The notes beneath the pieces are model-generated. The model was given only the letters and a program-made list of their open reading frames with translations. It had not been told where the DNA came from and ran no database searches. The translations under genes and the position numbers were made by a program. From UBA12465 sp964408785 (GTDB taxonomy: Bacteria > Patescibacteriota > Patescibacteriia > Patescibacteriales > UBA12465), in assembly GCA_964408785.1 (NCBI GenBank), contig CAYPAS010000042.1:1-7615 (forward strand): a stretch of 7,615 nucleotides of DNA. The letters are read 5' to 3'. Shown here piece by piece: positions 1 through 5,467 of the stretch. Each line of letters begins with the position of its first letter. Within the stretch, counting starts at the first letter, position 1.

Positions 1-824
1 CTAATTTAACAGTTGAGCAAGGCCGTTCTATTTCTCAAGTAGATATTGATGACCGTGGCATGGTGGCGGTTGTTGGTAGTACCGTCGTCAAGGATTTATT
101 TACTGACGGTCAAGAGGCTTTGGGTTCGGAAATAACTGTCGGCGGTAAGCGTTTGGAAATAATCGGCGTTTTAAAGACTCTTGGTTCTCGTTTGGGTATG
201 GTTTCTGTCGATGAGGCGGTTGTTGTTCCGTCATCAACCGCAGAAAAAAGTCTTTTGGGCAGTCGGGGTCAAGTGATGATTAATGCCCAGGTTGATAACG
301 TGGACAATACGGCTTTGGCCACTTCCAGTATTACCACTATTTTGCGCCAAGAGCATAAATTAAAAAGCGACCAGGAAGATGATTTTCGTATCATGGATGC
401 TGGCAGTATGGTAGCCGCCGCCCAAGAAACCGCCAAGACTATGACCATACTTTTGACAGCTGTCGCCGCTATCACTCTTTTAGTTTCGGGTATCGGTATT
501 ATGAATGTCATGTTTGTTACGGTCGCGGAGAGAACTAAAGAAATCGGCATCGCTAAGGCAATCGGTGGCAAGCAGAGCGATATTCTTAGTCAATTCCTGT
601 TAGAATCAATTATTTTATCAACCGTTGGTGGTTTTATCGGTATGGCCATAGGACAATCAGCTATTCCGATATTGAATTATTTTAATTTGATTGCTGTCGC
701 TTCTTCGGCGACAGGGCCGATAATCGGTTTTTCTTTTTCGGTCGTGGTCGGCGTTTTCTTTGGTTTTTATCCAGCCTTGAAAGCTAGCCGTCTTGATCCA
801 GTCGACGCTTTAAGAAGCGAATAA
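1..824 (+). CDS. ABC transporter permease, MacB/FtsX family (5'-truncated by window edge)
   Basis: This is the C-terminal part (273 codons, reading from base 3) of a MacB-like ABC permease, the membrane subunit that couples an ATPase to export of peptides, lipoproteins or drugs. The frame is open from the left edge, and the visible part begins inside the extracytoplasmic MacB core domain: a GRSIS...DIDDRG stretch followed by VAVVGSTVVKDLF matches the family's 'GR.f...D......VAVIG..v...LF' pattern. The ATG at 60 is therefore internal. The C-terminal FtsX domain has three hydrophobic segments, with the family signature ERTKEIGIAKAIGGKQSDI between the first two, and ends in PALKASRLDPVDALRSE, the classic end of this family. 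The ATPase and any MacA-like partner lie outside the window, so the substrate is unknown. A terminator follows at once, so this is the last gene of its transcript. Family assignment is firm; the specific role is not. Confidence 0.93.
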   Translation, partial: NLTVEQGRSISQVDIDDRGMVAVVGSTVVKDLFTDGQEALGSEITVGGKRLEIIGVLKTLGSRLGMVSVDEAVVVPSSTAEKSLLGSRGQVMINAQVDNVDNTALATSSITTILRQEHKLKSDQEDDFRIMDAGSMVAAAQETAKTMTILLTAVAAITLLVSGIGIMNVMFVTVAERTKEIGIAKAIGGKQSDILSQFLLESIILSTVGGFIGMAIGQSAIPILNYFNLIAVASSATGPIIGFSFSVVVGVFFGFYPALKASRLDPVDALRSE

Positions 825-846
825 AACAAGAGATTATTTGTTAATT

Positions 847-874
847 AAAAAAGACGCTGTTTGAGCGTCTTTTT
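847..874. terminator. Bidirectional intrinsic terminator between convergent genes
   Basis: A perfect 7-bp stem AGACGCT / AGCGTCT closes a GTTTG loop. It is flanked by A6 on the left and T4 on the right, which extend the stem to 11 bp. Read on either strand it gives a GC-containing hairpin followed by a U-run, so it can end both the ABC permease transcript (+) and the tyrS transcript (-), whose stop codon lies 11 bp away. Confidence 0.9.
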
Positions 875-884
875 GTATTAGACA

Positions 885-2060
885 CTAATCTATTTTTAAG
901 AAGAATCTTTTACCTTTTTGTAGCGTGTCGCCCACTTGTAATTGGAATTTTAGGTCGTTTATTACTTCTTCGTTAACTTTTATGCCGCCGCTTTCTACTA
1001 GCCGCCTCGCTTCGCTTTTCGATGGCGCCAGACCGCTTTCGCTTAAGATGTCAATTATTAAATAGCTTTTTGGATGGAAGCGCTCTATCTCTTTGGGGGT
1101 TTCTTTTTTGCTGAAAGTGTTAATGAAATATTCCTCGGCTTTTAACGCTTCTTCTGAAGAGTGGTAGAAAGAAACTATTTCTTTGGCTAAAATCATTTTT
1201 ATATCACGAGGATTGCGGCCGCCCGCTAAATCTTTTTCATAAGAAGCTATCTCTTCCAGATCTAAGCGGCTGGCTAGTTTTAGATATTTGATTATTAATT
1301 CGTCTTTCAAGGACATTATTTTGCCGTACATTTCATTGGCGTCGTCAAGTAGATTGATGGTGTTGCCCCAACTGGAACTCATTTTTCTTCCGTCCAAGCC
1401 TTCGATTATTGGTCCCATTATGATGTCTTGCGCTTCTTGTCCGTAGTGGCGCTGTAATTCACGGCCAGCTAAGAGATTGAAACGCTGATCGCTGCCGCCT
1501 ATTTCGATATCAGCTTTGACCATTACCGAATCATATCCCTGCATCATTGGGTAAAGCAATTCTCGCAGGGAAATGCGCTTGCCGGCGTCCAATCTTTTTT
1601 TGATATTTTCACGGGAAATGAAATCCGCCAGAGAAAACAAATTAGTTTGTTCGCAGATTTCCCGATAATTTAATTTATCTAGCCATTGGCTATTATAATG
1701 TATTTCACATTTTTCTATATCTAAGATTTTTCCGGCTTGCTGGACGTAATTTTCCATGTTTTTTTCCACCTGTTCGCGGCTAAGCATGGGTCTTTCGCTA
1801 TCTTTGTCGGAGGTATCGCCAATGACGCCAGTGAAGTCGCCGATTATCAAGACTATCTGGTGACCGGCTTTCTGAAAATCGCGAAGCTTGAGGAGCGGAA
1901 TCGATCGGCCTAAATGTATATTAGGACTTGTCGGGTCGGTGCCGAATTTAACGCGGAGAACTTGGCCGCTGGCTAATTTTTTTTCTAGATTTTCGCGGCT
2001 TATGATTTCTTCGACGCCTCTTTCTAATATTTCGCGATTCTGATCGTTTGCTGATTTCAT
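885..2060 (-). CDS. tyrS: Tyrosyl-tRNA synthetase (TyrRS), 391 aa
   Basis: Cytoplasmic class I aminoacyl-tRNA synthetase that charges tRNA-Tyr with tyrosine using ATP. Length and motifs fit the bacterial TyrRS subgroup of about 400 residues with a compact C-terminal S4 domain. In numbering from the ATG used here: FGTDPTSPNIHLGR holds the HIGH-type motif as HLGR (about residues 49-52), GDFTGVIGD follows, YDS and GGSDQRFNLLAGRELQ form the tyrosine-binding core (about 176-203), and GLDGRKMSSSWGN is the KMSKS loop as KMSSS (about 226-230). The S4 RNA-binding domain occupies roughly 331-391 (SEARRLVESGGIKVNEE). The frame also opens at an upstream TTG (2091-2093), but that codon lies just upstream of the predicted -10 box, so it should not be in the mRNA. 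The ATG at 2058-2060 is preferred and carries the local TTAAAA-type context. The gene ends with TAG. The leader is only about 17 nt, too short for a T-box. HLGR and KMSSS are departures from the usual HLGH and KMSKS. Confidence 0.96.
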   Translation of the reverse strand: MKSANDQNREILERGVEEIISRENLEKKLASGQVLRVKFGTDPTSPNIHLGRSIPLLKLRDFQKAGHQIVLIIGDFTGVIGDTSDKDSERPMLSREQVEKNMENYVQQAGKILDIEKCEIHYNSQWLDKLNYREICEQTNLFSLADFISRENIKKRLDAGKRISLRELLYPMMQGYDSVMVKADIEIGGSDQRFNLLAGRELQRHYGQEAQDIIMGPIIEGLDGRKMSSSWGNTINLLDDANEMYGKIMSLKDELIIKYLKLASRLDLEEIASYEKDLAGGRNPRDIKMILAKEIVSFYHSSEEALKAEEYFINTFSKKETPKEIERFHPKSYLIIDILSESGLAPSKSEARRLVESGGIKVNEEVINDLKFQLQVGDTLQKGKRFFLKID

Positions 2061-2083
2061 AGTTTTAAGCTTATTTTGAGATA

Positions 2084-2112
2084 ATCTTAGCAATTAAAAG
2101 GATTTTTGTAAA
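2084..2112 (-). promoter_or_regulatory. Predicted tyrS promoter
   Basis: On the minus strand a TTTACA -35 (2107-2112) is separated by exactly 17 bp from a TAAGAT -10 (2084-2089). Transcription would start near 2077, about 17 nt before the ATG of tyrS. This position supports that ATG over the upstream TTG, which falls in the spacer. Based on consensus matching only. Confidence 0.55.
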
Positions 2113-2142
2113 TGTTTTATTGATTTTTTTAGCGAATTTTCC

Positions 2143-2170
2143 TTGTAATCGCGGCGGGTTTTGTTATAAT
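2143..2170 (+). promoter_or_regulatory. Predicted promoter of the ZIP transporter gene (extended -10)
   Basis: A perfect TATAAT (2165-2170), preceded by the extended -10 dinucleotide TG (2162-2163), lies 16 bp after a TTGTAA -35 (2143-2148). Expected transcription start is near 2177, giving a leader of about 23 nt before the ATG at 2200. Its -35 lies about 30 bp from the divergent tyrS -35. Confidence 0.7.
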
Positions 2171-2199
2171 GAAATTCAAAGTTAATAATTGATTAAAAT

Positions 2200-2949
2200 A
2201 TGCATTTATATTTACAGATTTTCGGAGCAGTTTTTCTGGTTTCCGCTCTTTCTCTGGTCGGTTTGTTTTTTCTTTCTTTTTCCCCAAAAACCCTGGAGAA
2301 ATTAACTCTGCTCTTGGTTAGTTTGTCGGCTGGCACTCTTTTGGGCGATGCTTTTTTGCATCTTTTGCCAGAAGCGGTTGAATCATCGGAGTCTAGCAGT
2401 GTTTTGTGGTATTGGGTTTTAGTCGGTCTTTTTTCTTTTTTCATCCTAGAAAAAGTCATTCATTGGCGCCATTGTCATATCAGGACTTGCGATGAGCATC
2501 CGCATCATTTAGGGGTTATGAACCTTGTCGGCGATACTTTACATAATTTTTTCGATGGTGCTGTTATCGCCGCCTCGTTTTTGTTTAGTCCAGAATTGGG
2601 AGTGGCGACTCTTATTGCGGCTTTAGCTCACGAGTTGCCGCAGGAGATAGCTGATTTTGGTGTCTTGATTTATGCCGGTTATTCTCGCGGCAAAGCCTTA
2701 CTTTGGAATTTTTTAACAGCCTTGTCGGCCTTCGCCGGCGCTATCGTGGTTGTTGTTATCGGCGGCAACACCGACAATATAGAATCATGGGTGATTCCTT
2801 TTACCGCCGGCGGATTCATTTATATTGCTACCGGAGATTTGATTCCGGAGCTTAAGAAAGAGACGGGGTTAGGGAAGTCTCTTTGGCAATTAGCGTCGAT
2901 AATCTTTGGGGTTCTGTTAATGTTTTTATTAAGGATTTTATTTGAATAA
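2200..2949 (+). CDS. ZIP-family divalent metal transporter, LIV-1-like, 249 aa
   Basis: Integral membrane transporter of the ZIP (SLC39-like) family, probably moving Zn2+ or a related divalent metal into the cytoplasm. Eight hydrophobic segments can be drawn (roughly 4-26, 33-58, 68-86, 105-129, 134-158, 168-188, 197-216, 229-247). The metal-site motifs are present: HNFFDG in TM4 (115-120) and HELPQEIADF in TM5 (144-153), the bacterial form of the HExPHExGDF signature of the LIV-1 subgroup. GDAFLHLLPE in TM2 (49-58) and GDLIPEL in TM7 (212-218) are also typical. A His/Cys-rich loop between TM3 and TM4 (about 88-103; five His, two Cys) resembles the metal-sensing loops of ZIP proteins. The ATG is the first in frame after the predicted promoter and has TTAAAAT directly before it, with no Shine-Dalgarno. 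The gene ends in tandem TAA TAA and appears to be its own transcription unit. Substrate specificity cannot be read from the sequence. Confidence 0.93.
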   Translation: MHLYLQIFGAVFLVSALSLVGLFFLSFSPKTLEKLTLLLVSLSAGTLLGDAFLHLLPEAVESSESSSVLWYWVLVGLFSFFILEKVIHWRHCHIRTCDEHPHHLGVMNLVGDTLHNFFDGAVIAASFLFSPELGVATLIAALAHELPQEIADFGVLIYAGYSRGKALLWNFLTALSAFAGAIVVVVIGGNTDNIESWVIPFTAGGFIYIATGDLIPELKKETGLGKSLWQLASIIFGVLLMFLLRILFE

Positions 2950-2975
2950 TAAAATTTTAAATTAGCTATACATTT

Positions 2976-3012
2976 AAAAAACAGAGAAAAATTTATATTT
3001 ACTCTGTTTTTT
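2976..3012 (+). terminator. Probable intrinsic terminator after the ZIP gene
   Basis: An 11-bp stem, AAAAAACAGAG (2976-2986) with CTCTGTTTTTT (3002-3012), surrounds a 15-nt AT-rich loop. The right arm ends in a T6 run. Only three of the eleven pairs are G-C and the loop is long, so it is weaker than the terminator at 847-874. Its position, 27 bp after the ZIP stop and 8 bp before the next -35, fits a transcript boundary. Because of its symmetry it could also act on the minus strand, where no gene needs it. Confidence 0.55.
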
Positions 3013-3020
3013 GTTGGGCG

Positions 3021-3049
3021 TTGACATTAATTTAGTTAATTGATAAACT
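3021..3049 (+). promoter_or_regulatory. Predicted promoter of the marR-MFP-RND operon
   Basis: A consensus TTGACA -35 (3021-3026), an exact 17-bp spacer and a TAAACT -10 (3044-3049) preceded by the extended -10 TG (3041-3042). Transcription should start near 3056, about 12 nt before the ATG at 3068, so the leader is very short. This is the best promoter in the window and its -10 half is covered by the inverted repeat at 3033-3050. Confidence 0.78.
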
Positions 3050-3050
3050 A
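3033..3050. promoter_or_regulatory. Putative MarR operator (18-bp inverted repeat over the -10 box)
   Basis: TAGTTAATTGATAAACTA reads as TAGTTnATnnATnAACTA: 14 of 18 positions are symmetric about the centre between 3041 and 3042. Size, AT-richness and half-site spacing are those of known MarR-family operators, and it overlaps the spacer and the whole -10 of the promoter that drives the adjacent marR-type gene. A further half-site, AGTTT (3056-3060), forms a second, smaller inverted repeat with AAACT (3045-3049), and could let a second dimer bind near the transcription start. Autorepression is inference from position and family behaviour. Confidence 0.65.
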
Positions 3051-3067
3051 TTTAGAGTTTTACTACT

Positions 3068-3550
3068 ATGAAAAAGAAGGTTTTTGAAATAGATTTTTCC
3101 CGTGTTGGCATCCCGGGAATGATATCGATGGCTGCCCTCCGTTTAGAGGCGCTTGCCGATCGTTATTTTTTTAAGCCCTACAATCTCAGTTCGGCTAGTT
3201 TTCGTATTTTAGCAATCATCGATTACGCTAAAGAATCAACGCCCACAGAAATCATGAAATACATCGGCGGTAGTAAATCTAATGTTACCCAGCGCTTGAA
3301 TTTTTTGAATCGCTTGGGTTTGGTTTCTTCTTCTAAAGATAGGATTGGCGACGGCCGTTCACTTAAGGTCAGATTGACACCGGCGGGGAAGAAACTGCTA
3401 AGAGAAATTAAATCGATTATCAATAAACATAATTTGAAGCTAGATGCTTTTTTTACTCCAGAAGAAACCGTTTTTTTCCAAAAATTTATTAATAAAATAA
3501 TGTTTACTTTGGATTCCTGCGAAAAAAAATTAGTTAACATGAAAAATTAA
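3068..3550 (+). CDS. MarR-family winged helix-turn-helix transcriptional regulator, 160 aa
   Basis: Dimeric DNA-binding regulator of the MarR family, probably repressing its own operon and released by a small molecule exported by the downstream pump. An N-terminal helical region (about 15-35) and a C-terminal helix pair (about 108-155) would form the dimer interface. The wHTH lies between: TPTEIMKYIGGSKSNVTQRLNFLNRLGLV (58-86) contains helix-turn-helix and recognition helix, and the wing KDRIGDGRSLKVRLTPAGKKLL (90-111) keeps the family's D-R...R pattern and the LTPAGK ending. Length is typical. There is no His/Glu cluster like that of the zinc-sensing AdcR/ZitR branch, so control of the neighbouring ZIP gene is not suggested by the protein. 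The start at 3068 is about 12 nt from the predicted transcription start and lacks both a Shine-Dalgarno and the TTAAAA element found at the other starts. The ligand is unknown. Confidence 0.92.
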   Translation: MKKKVFEIDFSRVGIPGMISMAALRLEALADRYFFKPYNLSSASFRILAIIDYAKESTPTEIMKYIGGSKSNVTQRLNFLNRLGLVSSSKDRIGDGRSLKVRLTPAGKKLLREIKSIINKHNLKLDAFFTPEETVFFQKFINKIMFTLDSCEKKLVNMKN

Positions 3551-3559
3551 TCTTAAAAT
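3551..3559 (+). promoter_or_regulatory. 9-bp junction with A-rich start context before the MFP gene
   Basis: The whole gap between the marR stop and the next ATG is TCTTAAAAT. There is no purine-rich Shine-Dalgarno here or in the last codons of marR. TTAAAAT directly before ATG is identical to the context of the ZIP gene (2193-2199). Confidence 0.5.
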
Positions 3560-5458
3560 ATGAAAAGTCAGAAAAAATTATTATTGTTAATGCTCCTGCC
3601 GCTTTTTTTCTTAAGTGCCTGTGGTCAGAGCGAGGAGCCGGTTTCTAGTGAAGTGCCGCCTGTCCCTGTTAAAGTGCAAAGTGTTTCTGATAGTTCGGCG
3701 GTCAAGCAATCTTTTTCTTACCCCGGTCTCGTGGTTTCCGATAGCGAAGCTTCGGTCATCGCTAAATCCAGCGGAACGATTACTGGCTTGAAAGTAAAAG
3801 TCGGCGATCAGGTGGCTGTCGGCCAGGAATTAGCCAAGATAGATGAAGTTAATTCTTCTTTTAATGCCGCTTCTTTTAATGCTGGTCAGATAAAACAGGC
3901 TCAGATAGCCGTCGCTTCTGCGGAAACAGCTTATAATCTAGCTAAATCCAATTATGAAAACATCCTAGTGTCTTCGGTAAAGGATTTGAGAAGCGCTGAA
4001 ATTACTCGCGACCAGGCCGCTAAAGGGCAGATTAATTTAGATATAACCACTTCTCAGAGCATAAAGAGTGCGGAATTAGCTTATGAAACAGCTAAAATCG
4101 CCACTGAGCAGGCGCGGACTACTTTAGAGAATCGAGAAAGATCAGTTTCTCAGAGCAATGATGATGTAATTACCAACGCCGGATTAGCCGCTGATTCCGC
4201 TATTAGCGCTACCGCCGCCGTTATTACTAATATCAATAATATTGCTGGCCTCGATGATGATAATAAAATATCTATTCCTTATCGCCCTAATTTAGGCGCT
4301 ATGGATGCCAGTGCTTATGATCAGGCTAAGCAGGCTTATCAGATAGCCAAACAGGTTTACAAAGATTATTCAGCCAAGCAATTCAGCGACGTTTCTTCCA
4401 AGCTTGATGGGGCAATAAAAGTCGTCGAAGCCGGCAGAAATCTCAGTGATAAGGTTAAATTTTTATTTGATAAATCAATCTCTTCTGATGTTCTGCCGCA
4501 AACTTCTTCGACTGGCAATTCTTTAAACAACTTGCAGTCCGCCGCCGCCGGCTATCAAACGCAGATGAATAGCGCGGCTAATCAGACTAATTCCGCTAAA
4601 CAATCTTTGGCTAATACCGGGATTAATAATTCGACCGCTTTGGATAGTCTTCGCCAGGCTTATCAGATTGCTATTCAGCAAGAAGCCAGTGCCAAGCAAT
4701 CTTTAGCTAATTTAAAATCCGGTAATGCTAGTCAGCAGGATCAGGCTGGTTTCAATGTTAATCTAGCACAGAATCAATACGAGAATACGAGAGTAAAGAT
4801 TGAATCGCAAGTCAGTTCTTCGAGGATGCAAATGGAAAGCGCTAAATTGCAATACAATAACGCGGTTACTGCTTTGCAGAGCCTTTACGATTCACACTCC
4901 CTTATTTCTCCGATAGCCGGTACGGTTACTAAATTGCCGATTGCCGATGGACAAACCGTAAGCCAAGGCCAGGTAGCGCTGGTTGTTTCTCAGCCAGAAA
5001 ATCTTAAGATTCAATTTTATGTCGAGGCAGATAATTTGCAGTCGATTAACCCGGGTTTGCCAGCTAAAATTATCGACGCTGGCGGCACGGAGTATTCTGG
5101 TTTAGTAGTCACGGTTTCGCCGCAGGCTGATTCTTTGACCAAACGCTTTTTGGCGGAAGTGAAGTTGGACGAAGGATCTAGTTTACTTTTAGGAACTGTC
5201 GTTGATGTTAAATTAGATATCATCAAGAACGCCGCGTCTGCTGAATTTTCTATTTTGCCGCTCTCGGCTATTACTATAGGACAGAACGAAAAATATATTT
5301 TTATCGCTGATAACGGCGTTGCTAAAAAAATCCCGGTCGAGGTTAAGGAGGTTATTGGTGAGTATGCCCAGATTAAAACGGATTTAGCCGCTAATGCCGC
5401 TATCGTTATTGATGGTAACCGCTTATTGAGAGAAGGGCAGACAGTAAAAATCGAATAA
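3560..5458 (+). CDS. RND-type efflux membrane-fusion (HlyD/AcrA-like) lipoprotein with very long coiled-coil region, 632 aa
   Basis: Periplasmic-adaptor type subunit that joins an RND permease to the outer envelope. A lipoprotein signal (KSQKK, a hydrophobic run at 7-20, lipobox LSAC with Cys21) predicts export and lipid anchoring on the outer face of the cytoplasmic membrane. Residues about 51-95 form the first half of the lipoyl/barrel-sandwich domain (SGTITGLKVKVGDQVAVGQELAKID), and the second half returns at about 447-478 (SPIAGTVTKLPIADGQTVSQGQ). The beta-barrel (about 480-555) and membrane-proximal domains (about 560-632) follow. Between the lipoyl halves lie about 350 residues rich in Ala, Gln, Ser, Asn and Lys with only three prolines, expected to be helical hairpin. 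AcrA has about 75 there and is about 400 residues in all. AxxAYxxAK-type motifs recur through this region. The gene follows marR by 9 bp and precedes the RND gene by 9 bp, so all three are surely one operon. The family is clear; the substrate is not. Confidence 0.92.
   Translation: MKSQKKLLLLMLLPLFFLSACGQSEEPVSSEVPPVPVKVQSVSDSSAVKQSFSYPGLVVSDSEASVIAKSSGTITGLKVKVGDQVAVGQELAKIDEVNSSFNAASFNAGQIKQAQIAVASAETAYNLAKSNYENILVSSVKDLRSAEITRDQAAKGQINLDITTSQSIKSAELAYETAKIATEQARTTLENRERSVSQSNDDVITNAGLAADSAISATAAVITNINNIAGLDDDNKISIPYRPNLGAMDASAYDQAKQAYQIAKQVYKDYSAKQFSDVSSKLDGAIKVVEAGRNLSDKVKFLFDKSISSDVLPQTSSTGNSLNNLQSAAAGYQTQMNSAANQTNSAKQSLANTGINNSTALDSLRQAYQIAIQQEASAKQSLANLKSGNASQQDQAGFNVNLAQNQYENTRVKIESQVSSSRMQMESAKLQYNNAVTALQSLYDSHSLISPIAGTVTKLPIADGQTVSQGQVALVVSQPENLKIQFYVEADNLQSINPGLPAKIIDAGGTEYSGLVVTVSPQADSLTKRFLAEVKLDEGSSLLLGTVVDVKLDIIKNAASAEFSILPLSAITIGQNEKYIFIADNGVAKKIPVEVKEVIGEYAQIKTDLAANAAIVIDGNRLLREGQTVKIE
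4331..4711 (+). repeat. Imperfect internal repeats in the MFP coiled-coil coding region
   Basis: Two short repeats are visible in frame. The 14-mer CAGGCTTATCAGAT occurs at 4331-4344 and 4655-4668, encoding QAYQI both times. The 21-nt unit at 4595-4615 recurs at 4691-4711, 96 nt (32 codons) later, with three differences that are all synonymous; both encode AKQSLAN. The pattern suggests duplication of coiled-coil segments, or strong selection on a repeated helix sequence. Confidence 0.55.
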
Positions 5459-5467
5459 GTTAAAAAT
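5459..5467 (+). promoter_or_regulatory. 9-bp junction with A-rich start context before the RND gene
   Basis: The gap between the MFP stop and the RND ATG is GTTAAAAAT, the same length and nearly the same sequence as the gap before the MFP gene. No Shine-Dalgarno is present. Confidence 0.5.

Noticed and set aside
60..62. ATG as the start of the ABC permease gene
   Set aside because: The frame is open to the left edge and the 19 upstream codons match the conserved MacB core domain, so this Met is internal to a gene that starts outside the window.
269..571. Minus-strand open frame of 100 codons inside the ABC permease
   Set aside because: It lies wholly opposite a well-conserved gene, has no recognisable motif and no promoter; it is an antisense shadow.
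2061..2083. T-box or other riboswitch controlling tyrS
   Set aside because: The predicted leader is about 17 nt and holds no stem, specifier loop or terminator/antiterminator pair.
2193..2459. Minus-strand open frame over the start of the ZIP gene, highly Lys/Arg rich
   Set aside because: Its basic composition mirrors the T-rich hydrophobic codons of the ZIP gene on the other strand; no independent support.
3522..3529. A8 homopolymer near the end of the marR-type gene as a phase-variation tract
   Set aside because: It lies in the last codons after all functional domains, and A-runs are common in this AT-rich sequence; slippage would change only the tail.
3223..3540. Minus-strand open frame opposite the marR-type gene
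   Set aside because: Antisense shadow of a conserved wHTH gene with no motif of its own.
3068..3550. MarR protein as a zinc sensor controlling the adjacent ZIP gene
   Set aside because: It lacks the His/Glu/Cys ligand set of AdcR/ZitR, and the ZIP gene has its own promoter and upstream position; the pairing with the efflux genes is far tighter.
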